Shown here: positions 42,344 to 50,508 of the stretch, one piece after another
Layout of the letters: each line of letters starts with the position of its first letter
Position numbering within the stretch: the stretch's first letter is position 1
Source of the DNA: Candidatus Daviesbacteria bacterium
GTDB taxonomy: Bacteria > Patescibacteria > Microgenomatia > Daviesbacterales > UBA10151
Direction of reading: 5' to 3'
NCBI GenBank assembly: GCA_028687915.1
Contig: JAQTZF010000001.1
Coordinates: 806,001 to 870,000 of the forward strand
Length of the DNA stretch: 64,000 nt
Notes under the pieces: generated by a model
What the model was told of the DNA's origin: nothing
The model's database searches: none
The model's input: only the letters and a program-made list of their open reading frames with translations
Position numbers and translations under genes: made by a program

Positions 42344-42388
42344 GAAAGCTACGCTTATAATAATATACTCTTTTTGCTTCCAAAAGGC

Positions 42389-42418
42389 TTGTTTTTATGC
42401 CTCAAAAAAGGGTATAAT
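42389..42418 (+). promoter_or_regulatory. gyrA promoter
   Basis: TTGTTT at 42389-42394, an 18-base spacer and TATAAT at 42413-42418. Unlike most promoters here it gives a leader of about 110 bases before gyrA, which contains a short reading frame (42466-42540) and an AGCTT/AAGGCT partial hairpin followed by seven Ts. Confidence 0.6.
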
Positions 42419-42465
42419 AGCTGAACAGCTTAAGGCTTTTTTTAATGTCTTTTTAGGCTAATTTT

Positions 42466-42540
42466 ATGAGCAACATAAGCAACTGTTCGATCGTTTGGAT
42501 CTCACAGCGCTTGAGTTGCAAGAAAGAATTAATAATATGA
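42466..42540 (+). CDS. Possible 24-residue leader peptide upstream of gyrA
   Basis: ATG 42466 opens a 24-codon frame that ends in TGA overlapping the gyrA ATG as ATGA. It begins 'MSNIS', and gyrA begins 'MSNIG': the 11 bases ATGAGCAACAT occur at both starts. Only a weak AGG precedes it. It could couple translation to gyrA, or be a relic of a duplicated start region. Confidence 0.35.
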   Translation: MSNISNCSIVWISQRLSCKKELII

Positions 42541-45104
42541 GCAACATTGGTAAGATTGAACTAACACCTATAGTAGAAGAGATGCGCAGGTCATACCTTG
42601 ATTATGCCATGTCTGTTATTGTTTCCCGTGCCTTACCAGATGTCCGCGATGGTCTTAAACCAGTACAAAGAAGGATTATCTTTGTGATGTATGAGTTAGG
42701 GTTATTGCATTCATCTACTTTTAGAAAATGTGCCAAGATTGCCGGAGACACTTCTGGTAACTACCATCCACACGGAGAATCAAATGTTTACGGAGCTTTG
42801 GTTAACTTAGTACAAGACTTCTCCATGCGTTATCCTCTGATTGATGGTCAGGGAAACTTTGGTTCTGTTGATGGTGATATGCCTGCTGCCATGAGGTACA
42901 CAGAAGCACGTCTTGCCAATATTTCAGAAGAAATGCTTCGGGATATTAACAAGGGAACTGTTGATTTTATTCCAAACTATGACCAAACCAAAAATGAACC
43001 AACTGTTCTACCAGCCGGAATTCCAAATCTTTTATTAAACGGCGCTTCTGGTATTGCTGTAGGTATGGCAACTCAAATTCCACCACATAATTTAGGAGAA
43101 CTTATTAATGCGATCACATTCATGATCGACAAACCAGTCAAACCAGAAAATCAGAAAGTCAGCGGTTCAGCAATTCAGCAGGAAAGCAATGCTGATTCTG
43201 CCGAAATAGCCGACGTTGCCGATACTCAGATTCCAGCTGAAACTACTGGAAAATTCCGTTCTGAAGCAACAGTAGAAGATTTACTCCAGTTTGTAAAAGG
43301 ACCTGATTTTCCAACTGGTGGCTCAATCTATGACCAATCAGAAATCATAAATGCTTATGCTACTGGTAAAGGTAGAATTGTGATGAGAGCCAAAGCAGAA
43401 ATTGAAGAAGCTAAAAATGGCAGGTTTGATATTATTGTTACAGAATTACCATATCAGGTTAATAAAGCAACACTTATTACCAGAATTGCAGAATTACATA
43501 AAGATAAAAAGATTGAAGGAATCTCTGATTTAAGGGATGAATCAGACAGAAGGGGAATGAGGATTGTAATGGAACTTAAGCGCGATGCAAAGCCCCAATC
43601 TCTACTTAATAACCTCTATAAGCATACTTCAATGCAATCAGTTTTTAATGTAAACATGGTGGCTTTGGTAGATGGGGTGCCACATTTATTACCACTTAAA
43701 TATATATTGGAAGAATTTATAACCCACAGGCAAGTTATTGTCCGCCGCAGGTCTGAATATGAATTGGCAGAAGCCAGAGCCAGAGAACATATCCTGGAAG
43801 GATTAAAAATTGCTGTTGATAATATTGATGAAGTCATTGCTACAATCCGAAAAAGCAAGGATGCAGAAGACGCTAAACTTAACTTAATGACCAAATTTAA
43901 ATTAAGTGATTTACAATCCCAGGCAATCCTGGACATGCAACTTCGAAGACTGGCAGCATTGGAGCGACAAAAGATTGAAGATGAGTTAAAAACAGTTCGC
44001 GAAACAATTGCTTATTTAGTAGATTTATTAGCCCATCCTGAAAAGATTTTAGGAGTAATTAAAGATGAACTTACCAGAATTAAAGATAAATATGCAGATG
44101 AGAGAAAAACCAGAGTCTACAAACAAAAAATTGGTGAATTTTCAGAAGAAGATTTGATTGCAGATGAACAAACAATAGTCACCATTACAGAGGGCGGTTA
44201 TATAAAGAGGCAGCTTCCATCTACTTTTAGAGTTCAAAATAGGGGAGGCAAGGGAGTTTCTGGTATTACTACTAAGGAAGAAGATGCAGTTTCACATATT
44301 TTTTACACTAAAACTTTAGATAATATTTTATTCTTTACTGATCGGGGCAGAGTATTCCAAATGAAGGTTTGGGAAATACCAGAAGCCTCCAGAATAGCCA
44401 AAGGTCAGGCAATAGTTAACCTTATTAATATTGAGCAAGGTGAAAAAATTACTGCCATCTTAACTCTTAGACAAAAAGACACAACTAAATACCTATTTAT
44501 GTGTACCAAGTTTGGGAACGTCAAAAAGACAGAAATTGCAGAATACTCTTCTATTAGAAAAAATGGTTTAATTTCTATTAAATTAGATGATGGAGATGAA
44601 TTGGGTTGGGTTAATCCAACAACAGGTGAGGATGAGATGATAATTGTTTCAAGGGATGGTCAATCAATCAGATTTAGTGAAAAAGATGTTCGTTCCACCC
44701 ACAGAGATACTGCTGGTGTTAGAGGAGTAAAACTTGGAAAAGATGATACTGTAGTATCAGCACAAAAGATTGATGACCCTAAATCAGATACAGTGCTAGT
44801 GGTAATGGCTAATGGTTTAGGTAAGAAAACTATGATCTCTAATTGGACTAAACAAATCAGGGGAGGTATGGGAGTCAAAGCAGCCCAGGTAACTGCAAAA
44901 ACAGGACCAATTATGACTGCTCAAATTGTAGAAAAAGGTGTTGATACCTTAGTTCTAACTTCAAATAAAGGCCAAATAATAAAATTAAATTTAAATGATG
45001 TTCCAACTTTACAAAGACAAACTCAGGGAGTAATCTTGATGAGAATGAGAGAAGGCGAAAAAGTAGCTGCAGCAGCTATTGTCTCATCAAAAGAAAAAGA
45101 GTAA
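42537..45104 (+). CDS. gyrA: DNA gyrase subunit A
   Basis: 855 residues from ATG 42537; the frame extends upstream to TTG 42495 but family alignment supports the ATG. The breakage-reunion domain has 'YLDYAMSVIVSRALPDVRDGLKPVQRRI' (in short pieces), catalytic Tyr121 in 'AMRYTEARL', and quinolone-region residues Ser82 and Gly86. An extra ~40-residue Ala/Glu/Ser-rich insert lies at ~200-240. The C-terminal beta-pinwheel contains the GyrA box 'QNRGGKG', required for wrapping and negative supercoiling, so this is gyrase, not ParC. Preceded by a leader reading frame. Confidence 0.97.
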   Translation: MSNIGKIELTPIVEEMRRSYLDYAMSVIVSRALPDVRDGLKPVQRRIIFVMYELGLLHSSTFRKCAKIAGDTSGNYHPHGESNVYGALVNLVQDFSMRYPLIDGQGNFGSVDGDMPAAMRYTEARLANISEEMLRDINKGTVDFIPNYDQTKNEPTVLPAGIPNLLLNGASGIAVGMATQIPPHNLGELINAITFMIDKPVKPENQKVSGSAIQQESNADSAEIADVADTQIPAETTGKFRSEATVEDLLQFVKGPDFPTGGSIYDQSEIINAYATGKGRIVMRAKAEIEEAKNGRFDIIVTELPYQVNKATLITRIAELHKDKKIEGISDLRDESDRRGMRIVMELKRDAKPQSLLNNLYKHTSMQSVFNVNMVALVDGVPHLLPLKYILEEFITHRQVIVRRRSEYELAEARAREHILEGLKIAVDNIDEVIATIRKSKDAEDAKLNLMTKFKLSDLQSQAILDMQLRRLAALERQKIEDELKTVRETIAYLVDLLAHPEKILGVIKDELTRIKDKYADERKTRVYKQKIGEFSEEDLIADEQTIVTITEGGYIKRQLPSTFRVQNRGGKGVSGITTKEEDAVSHIFYTKTLDNILFFTDRGRVFQMKVWEIPEASRIAKGQAIVNLINIEQGEKITAILTLRQKDTTKYLFMCTKFGNVKKTEIAEYSSIRKNGLISIKLDDGDELGWVNPTTGEDEMIIVSRDGQSIRFSEKDVRSTHRDTAGVRGVKLGKDDTVVSAQKIDDPKSDTVLVVMANGLGKKTMISNWTKQIRGGMGVKAAQVTAKTGPIMTAQIVEKGVDTLVLTSNKGQIIKLNLNDVPTLQRQTQGVILMRMREGEKVAAAAIVSSKEKE

Positions 45105-45115
45105 ATTATATATAG

Positions 45116-45319
45116 ATGGAGAAAAAAATTACTGCCATAGCTATCGTGTATTTTGTAATTGGACTAATCGTCGCTATCACTTTTGCTACTTTTTATCACT
45201 GGCCACCTTTATCATATTTCAGCCCTAATTTTTATTCTGTAGTCTTAACCTGGCCTTTTCAACTTAGTGGTTTGATTAGTGATTTCCAATATTACGGCTT
45301 CGCAGGCAAACCATTCTAA
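45116..45319 (+). CDS. Small membrane protein
   Basis: 67 residues. One clear membrane helix at ~5-27 ('AIAIVYFVIGLIVAITFATF'), then an aromatic-rich segment 'HWPPLSYFSPNFYSVVLTWPF' (short pieces) that may be a second, re-entrant helix. It starts 11 bases after gyrA on the same strand without a distinct ribosome-binding site. Function unknown; the aromatic pattern and reading-frame quality suggest a real gene. Confidence 0.65.
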   Translation: MEKKITAIAIVYFVIGLIVAITFATFYHWPPLSYFSPNFYSVVLTWPFQLSGLISDFQYYGFAGKPF

Positions 45320-45369
45320 ATATCCTTATTTCCTGAATGAAAAGATTTGTGCACGTCTTTCAAATGCTT
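45316..45369 (-). pseudogene. Second copy of the xerD C-terminal codons
   Basis: Eighteen codons reading KHLKDVHKSFHSGNKDI and a TAG stop. The first 14 residues are identical to residues 291-304 of the xerD gene just upstream, yet 9 of those 14 codons differ, always at silent positions. So it is the tail of a diverged xerD homologue rather than a simple duplication. It has no start and is not expressed by itself. Confidence 0.7.
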
Positions 45370-45396
45370 AAGACAACGAAGTTGTCGCAAGCATTT
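45362..45396. repeat. Long palindrome after xerD
   Basis: AAATGCTT, AA, GACAAC, GAA, GTTGTC, GC, AAGCATTT: 8- and 6-base-pair stems around a GAA loop with a small internal mismatch. It covers the last two bases of the xerD stop codon and the first codons of the tail copy. It may act as a terminator or transcript end between the convergent genes, but has no T tract. Confidence 0.65.
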
Positions 45397-46318
45397 ATTC
45401 CTTATTATTGCCGGAGTGAAACGACTTATGAACATCTTTTAAATGCTTATTGGTAACATGGGTATATATTTGGGTTGTAGCAATATTTGAATGACCTAGC
45501 ATCTCCTGAACAGATCTGATATCAGCCCCATTAATAAGCAAATCTGTAGCAAAACTGTGTCTTAATGTATGAGGAGTGGCTTTTACTAAAATACCAGTAC
45601 CCTTAACATACTTTTCTACAATCCTTTCTATAGAGCGGGGAGTGAGCCTCATAGCTTCACCACCAGGAGTTATATCAACCTTACCCTGAAACCTAATAAA
45701 CAGGGGAGAAAAATTATCTTTTCTATTTTTCAAATATTGATCCAACCAATGAATAGCAGAATCAGATAAAAAAACCACTCTTTCTTTAGATCCTTTTCCC
45801 ACCACGGAAAATTCAGATCTTTCTAAATTAATAGATTCACGATTTAAGGAAGCCAACTCTGCTACACGTAGTCCTGTTGAAAATAATGTTTCAAGCAAAG
45901 CTCTATCCCGAAGACCAGCAAGATCTGAGGTCTGGGGAGCCTCAAGCAGCTTTTTTAATGATTCATCATCCAGTATTTTAATAGGGGAGGCATCAGACTC
46001 ACCTAACTCTATTTGTTCAGCAGAGAGTGATTCTATACCTTGTTTAGAAAGATAGCGTAAAAAAGCACGTAAAGCTATCATAAAATAATTTTGAGTAACT
46101 CTTTTTAAAGGTTCTTTAGTTTTGGGATCAAGCCAGCGGTTTAAAAATAAACGATATTTTCGAACAAGCGCCAGATTAATATCTGCAGGCTTAATATCCC
46201 CGGCATATTCGAGGAATCTTTTAAGATAGTGATCGTAATTTTGTATTGTTTTTTGAGACGTATTACGTTCAATTTCTAAATATTCTAAAAAATCTGTTAT
46301 TAAAGCGGAGAGCGTCAT
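45395..46318 (-). CDS. xerD: Tyrosine recombinase XerD-like
   Basis: 307 residues. SAM-like N-terminal DNA-binding domain (1-105) and catalytic domain with the full set R151 ('GLRVAEL'), K175 ('GKGSKE'), H250 and R253 ('HTLRHSF'), H276 ('LGHSNI') and Y285 ('IYTHV'). It probably resolves chromosome dimers at dif. No second Xer gene is visible in the window. It lies immediately downstream of the cohesin-like gene (1 base). The 3' end is followed by a palindrome and a diverged copy of the last codons. Confidence 0.93.
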   Translation of the reverse strand: MTLSALITDFLEYLEIERNTSQKTIQNYDHYLKRFLEYAGDIKPADINLALVRKYRLFLNRWLDPKTKEPLKRVTQNYFMIALRAFLRYLSKQGIESLSAEQIELGESDASPIKILDDESLKKLLEAPQTSDLAGLRDRALLETLFSTGLRVAELASLNRESINLERSEFSVVGKGSKERVVFLSDSAIHWLDQYLKNRKDNFSPLFIRFQGKVDITPGGEAMRLTPRSIERIVEKYVKGTGILVKATPHTLRHSFATDLLINGADIRSVQEMLGHSNIATTQIYTHVTNKHLKDVHKSFHSGNNKE

Positions 46319-46319
46319 G

Positions 46320-47015
46320 CTAACGTCTGGCTAGGCTAAAGAAACCTAGAAAAGTTAAAGAGCCCCCAATTCCGACCAATATTAAGGTAGGATTTACATC
46401 AGCTGTCCCAGGTAAAGGGGCCTGTGTTGGAGTCCATCTTGGTGGTTGAGTAATAGTAGCAGACCCAGTTGAAATAGGTCCGCCTTGTCCACAACTACCA
46501 GTTCCAATTACATAGTTACCATTTACAACCTGATTTAAGGTTTCTACCATTGTAGTAATCTCAACCACATTTGTATCAGTGGTCTTACTTTTATCATTAG
46601 GATCAAAATCAAATTTAATCTGAGTGGCTCCAACAGGAGCAGTTTCCAAAACCGTAAAATCAATAGTAGCAAATGTTCCTGCACCCTTAAAGAATGAGGT
46701 TGCAGAAGCTAAACCAGAGATAAGTATAGTACCTGTTAATGTATCAATACTATTTCCTGTATAATCCGGATAGATACTACCATTACTAATTTTATTAGCC
46801 ACAAAACGGGTGGTATCATAATTAATAATCACATCTGTACCAGCTGTTTCAAAAGTACTTGTATCTAAATTAACTGTTAATGAAAAATTACAATTTTTAT
46901 TAAAAGTCCCGGTAGGAGGGGAGAGTGATAAGGTTGATCCGGCAGCAAAAGCTAAAGCAGGATTCATAAATATTAAGCTTAATGCACTTAAAAAAGAGAT
47001 AAGTATTTTTTTCAT
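46320..47015 (-). CDS. Surface-anchored cohesin-like protein
   Basis: 231 residues: signal peptide (to ~25, 'NPALAFAAG'), a cohesin-like beta-sandwich (~28-165: 'SLSPPTGTFNKNCNFSLTV', 'VIINYDTTRF', 'GAGTFATIDF'), a Pro/Thr linker, and a C-terminal 'PLPGTAD' followed by a hydrophobic helix and 'ARR'. The tail looks like a sortase-type sorting signal with LPGTA in place of LPxTG; no sortase gene is in the window. Cohesins bind dockerins, and a dockerin-like protein is encoded nearby at 47950. Confidence 0.8.
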   Translation of the reverse strand: MKKILISFLSALSLIFMNPALAFAAGSTLSLSPPTGTFNKNCNFSLTVNLDTSTFETAGTDVIINYDTTRFVANKISNGSIYPDYTGNSIDTLTGTILISGLASATSFFKGAGTFATIDFTVLETAPVGATQIKFDFDPNDKSKTTDTNVVEITTMVETLNQVVNGNYVIGTGSCGQGGPISTGSATITQPPRWTPTQAPLPGTADVNPTLILVGIGGSLTFLGFFSLARR

Positions 47016-47641
47016 TGATTTATTTTAAGATCAAGATTTTTAACCTGTTCCAAAACATCAGCAGACTTTTTATTCTCTATAATATTACTGTCATTTGTTT
47101 TTCCTTTAGTGAATTCAATAAATACTTTAGCAGAGCCTGCAGCTTTTGCCTGAAATAAAATAGTACCAAATAAACCATTAGGAATAACTCCTGCTATATT
47201 ATTTGTAATACCGGAAACTGTAATTACACCACTTTTTGATTCACTTTGATTAATGGGGTATTCATCATAAAGAGTACCCACAGTAACTGCACTTTTTGAA
47301 GAGGTAGGTGTAAGAGCTAATAAATTAGCATCATAATGAATAATAATATCCGCCCCAGCTGTAGTTTTATCAGACTCAATGTTTATACCAACCGGTATCA
47401 TTTCTCCAACCTTAAAATCAGTTTTAGGAACTGTTAAAGAAATAGTATTTAAGGCTTTAGTCTCTATTCCGGTTTTATTAGATTTAGGCTCAGACTGTTC
47501 AAATTGATCAGTTACCCTTAATGCCTGATAAGCCCAGGCACCCTGAATAGCAATCACAATTACCACAAAAATAATTACATAAAGTGGCTTAATATTACCA
47601 AGGAAGGTAGCTAATTTTGTTTTGATATTGGACAGTTCCAT
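47012..47641 (-). CDS. Membrane-anchored cohesin-like protein
   Basis: 209 residues. An N-terminal membrane helix at ~18-40 is not followed by a cleavage site, so it probably stays anchored. The extracellular part (~65-205) is a cohesin-like beta-sandwich: 'ISLTVPKTDFKVGEMIPVGI', 'ADIIIHYDANLLAL', 'GLFGTILFQAKAAGSA', then 'LDLKINQ'. It overlaps the next cohesin-like gene by four bases (ATGA). AAGGA lies 5 bases before the ATG. Confidence 0.75.
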   Translation of the reverse strand: MELSNIKTKLATFLGNIKPLYVIIFVVIVIAIQGAWAYQALRVTDQFEQSEPKSNKTGIETKALNTISLTVPKTDFKVGEMIPVGINIESDKTTAGADIIIHYDANLLALTPTSSKSAVTVGTLYDEYPINQSESKSGVITVSGITNNIAGVIPNGLFGTILFQAKAAGSAKVFIEFTKGKTNDSNIIENKKSADVLEQVKNLDLKINQ

Positions 47642-47703
47642 TAATTTAAATCCTTACTATAATTGAACCACAAAGAGTTGTCTTCTGTCTAGTTTTATCA
47701 TAC

Positions 47704-47949
47704 TTATGGTGCTGGTGGACCTAAAGGGGAGCGCAACTCAATAGTGAAGGTAGTACTGGTAGTAGTTCTTTTGTCAGGGCTAACACTATCTCCTGAAAAA
47801 GTAATTGGATCTGCTGCAGCCCTGGATTTAAATAATTGCTGCTCACTAGCAAGCTTCACTCCAACCGGAATAACCAACAACATAATTCCAATAACCAGTA
47901 ATGCAATAATATTTTTCTTATTCAATAAACCTTTATTTACTTCTTCCAT
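47704..47949 (-). CDS. Short membrane-anchored surface protein, anchor type shared with 50508 gene
   Basis: 81 residues. 'LLNKKNIIALLVIGIMLLVIPVGV' membrane helix followed by 'QQLFKSRAA' and a short extracellular tail ending 'IELRSPLGPPAP'. Helix, 'QLFK' motif and the 'SPLGP' ending match the protein at 50508 ('QLFKPKAA', 'SPYGP'), so this is a shortened paralogue. The strong SD AAAGGAGGA lies in the last codons of the upstream gene, so translation is coupled. Confidence 0.75.
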   Translation of the reverse strand: MEEVNKGLLNKKNIIALLVIGIMLLVIPVGVKLASEQQLFKSRAAADPITFSGDSVSPDKRTTTSTTFTIELRSPLGPPAP

Positions 47950-50508
47950 TTATTCTCCTCCTTTATTGTAATTATTTTGTAAACAAGAGTAATCTACAGA
48001 ATTAACCCGTGAGTCAGTATTTAAATCAGCAGTCCTGCTAACATCACTATTTAATGCCCACTCTCTAGACATTTCTCCTTTATCAAAAGCATTAACCTTA
48101 TTATCAGGAGCAGCCACCGGATAAATATCTCCCACATATAAAATTATATCACCCAAATTAGTAGTACCTTCTTCTGCTATAAACTCTACTTTTCTACTAA
48201 CTGTTTTTGGTGCTTTAAGGCTTAAGACATACGTTTTTCCAATTTCTATACCAGGGGTAAAATCAACTGGTTTACCTTCTTTATCTATATTAATTTTCTT
48301 CTTGATAAGTGATTTAGCACCATCAACTTTTTCTTTAATTTCAACAGCCACATCTGTTGCTGATAAGTCACCAGATTGTGCTAAACAGGTAGTTTTCTCA
48401 GTAAAATCAACAGTGGTTAAATCCAATGAACAATAGCCATTTATCACTGTACCATCATCAGTAGTTAATACTATCTGATGCCTGCCTCCGGTTAACCTGT
48501 CATTTAGGCTGGATTTAATCTCATACCTTGTATCTTTATTAGAAGATACTGGAGTAGCGGATAGAGTAGCAGATGAAGTTGAACTTGTATCTTTTCCTAA
48601 AGAAACCCAGGAACTAATATTAGCCTGCTTGCCTTCAACTTTAATATTTCCGGTACCCTGATCATCGTGTAAGCCAAAGTTTATTCCCCTAACAGTTACT
48701 AAAGTTCCGGTACCAATAGGACTAAAGGTACAATTAGCTGAAGTTATCCTTGGTTCTCCACCAATATACTTAATACTCTTTGAGGTTACTGTGCTTTTAT
48801 TATCTTTATTATCTTTAAACTGACAAAACAAAGTTAAATTTCCACCTGGAACAACATTATAAGTAAATTCTTTTGTGAATGTGATAGGAGCACCAGATCC
48901 ATCTCTATTTCTATATGGCTCCCATTGTGGGGCGCTGCTACCAGTATCATCTTTATCAAAGCTTTGTTCAGAACACCTATATTCTGTGGTATAAGTTGGA
49001 ACTGGTGGAGGAGTTGGGGTTACATAGGTAATCTGGCGGGAGAAAACCTGACTGGTTGTTTCATCTGGCTTTTTAAATTGAACACAAACATTATAAACCT
49101 TACCAACAACAGGATTTGCTAATTGATAATTATTAATTGATAGGGCATCTGTATTACCAGCAGCCGCATAAGATTCCCATGTAGGGGAAGCATCGCCTGC
49201 ATTAAAACAGGCATCACCAACTGTGTAACGATATTGATAAGTCCTGTCTGTAGGAGCGGCCGTAACGGTTGGTGGTGGTGTTGATGTAGTACTACTGGTT
49301 ATATCAACAACTTTCCAGCCAACATTTTGACCACCACAACTAAAATCTGATATTGTTCCACAATCAACGCATTGGCTTGCAGGTGAACCTAAAGAAGCTG
49401 CTGGGCAAGTAGAAGCTCCATACCATTTACAAAAAGGATTGCCGGAACACCAAACTCTTGGTGCACCACCTATACCAAGTTTGTAGGCTTGGTATTCTGT
49501 AGAAGCAGTAGAAACAAAAGGATTAATATAATACCTGCCAGTAGACCTGGGGGTCCATTTGGCTGTAAGTATATATCTGTTTTCACCTGTAGTAAAAGTT
49601 GACTGATTAAAGGTAAATCCTTTTACGCCAAAATTACAATATTGCCTATTAACATTATCTATAGTTGCAGGACTACCTCCACTTGCAACACAATCTGGAT
49701 TAGGAACATTGTTATTATGATCTTGATCTGCCCGAACCCAAAGAAGACTTGTTGATAATAGACCGCCCAGTACACTAGTATTAGCAGTTGAGGTAAAGGA
49801 GAGCTCTTGACCCACCACACCGCTACTAGGACCTTCAACAGAGGCGCTGATGGCAGGATTTGTTCCATCTGGATTTCTAGCAGGTGCTCCAGAAGCTATG
49901 GATTGTCTAGTAAACCAAACATGATTCCATCTACAATTACCCCAGTCATCTGTAGATGATGTTGGTTTCCTAACAGCTTTAATTTCAATTGACTGATCAT
50001 TAGAAGGTGTTGCAAAAGTTCCTTGCTGAATAGGTACGCCACATTCATTACCAAGATTATCAGTCACTTTATGAAACCATTTGGTTAACTTAAAATTAGG
50101 GTCATCAACATGAATAGAAACTCTTGTTGGTACACCATCTACTGTACCCAAAGGAATACTTATACGTTCAAAAGTATAAAAAGGTTCATCATGGACAAAA
50201 GTGCTACCTTTTCCAGAAGGGTCAGGGTTGCAGCCACTGGAAAATGAATCACCATCAGATCCTTGACTCCATGTCACTTTATAAGTTGGAGTACCTTGAC
50301 AAGCAGGGCCACCACAAGAACCGCCAATTATTTTTCTCTGATTAGTACAGCTACCATAAAGTGATGGATTCTCATCTGTCACCTGACCAAGTAAAACAGC
50401 ACCCTCTCGTGAGCCATTCCAAACAGCAGATGCTTTTTGGGCAGAAAAAATAAAAAAGACAACCAATATTAAACTAAATAAATATGTAAATACTTTAATT
50501 TTTTTCAT
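47950..50508 (-). CDS. Large secreted protein with C-terminal dockerin-like repeats
   Basis: 852 residues. Signal peptide (~1-29, ending 'KASAVW'), Cys-rich N-terminal domain ('SCGGPACQG'), Ig-like and linker regions with Thr/Pro, an IPT/TIG-like domain (~595-680: 'SPIGTGTLVTVRGINFG'), and a C-terminal pair resembling dockerin repeats: 'DNKVNAFDKGEM' and 'ADLNTDSRVNSVDYSCL'. The second has the Dx(N)xDxxVNxxD calcium-loop spacing. It could dock to the cohesin-like proteins encoded immediately downstream. It overlaps the 50508 gene by one base. Confidence 0.78.
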   Translation of the reverse strand: MKKIKVFTYLFSLILVVFFIFSAQKASAVWNGSREGAVLLGQVTDENPSLYGSCTNQRKIIGGSCGGPACQGTPTYKVTWSQGSDGDSFSSGCNPDPSGKGSTFVHDEPFYTFERISIPLGTVDGVPTRVSIHVDDPNFKLTKWFHKVTDNLGNECGVPIQQGTFATPSNDQSIEIKAVRKPTSSTDDWGNCRWNHVWFTRQSIASGAPARNPDGTNPAISASVEGPSSGVVGQELSFTSTANTSVLGGLLSTSLLWVRADQDHNNNVPNPDCVASGGSPATIDNVNRQYCNFGVKGFTFNQSTFTTGENRYILTAKWTPRSTGRYYINPFVSTASTEYQAYKLGIGGAPRVWCSGNPFCKWYGASTCPAASLGSPASQCVDCGTISDFSCGGQNVGWKVVDITSSTTSTPPPTVTAAPTDRTYQYRYTVGDACFNAGDASPTWESYAAAGNTDALSINNYQLANPVVGKVYNVCVQFKKPDETTSQVFSRQITYVTPTPPPVPTYTTEYRCSEQSFDKDDTGSSAPQWEPYRNRDGSGAPITFTKEFTYNVVPGGNLTLFCQFKDNKDNKSTVTSKSIKYIGGEPRITSANCTFSPIGTGTLVTVRGINFGLHDDQGTGNIKVEGKQANISSWVSLGKDTSSTSSATLSATPVSSNKDTRYEIKSSLNDRLTGGRHQIVLTTDDGTVINGYCSLDLTTVDFTEKTTCLAQSGDLSATDVAVEIKEKVDGAKSLIKKKINIDKEGKPVDFTPGIEIGKTYVLSLKAPKTVSRKVEFIAEEGTTNLGDIILYVGDIYPVAAPDNKVNAFDKGEMSREWALNSDVSRTADLNTDSRVNSVDYSCLQNNYNKGGE

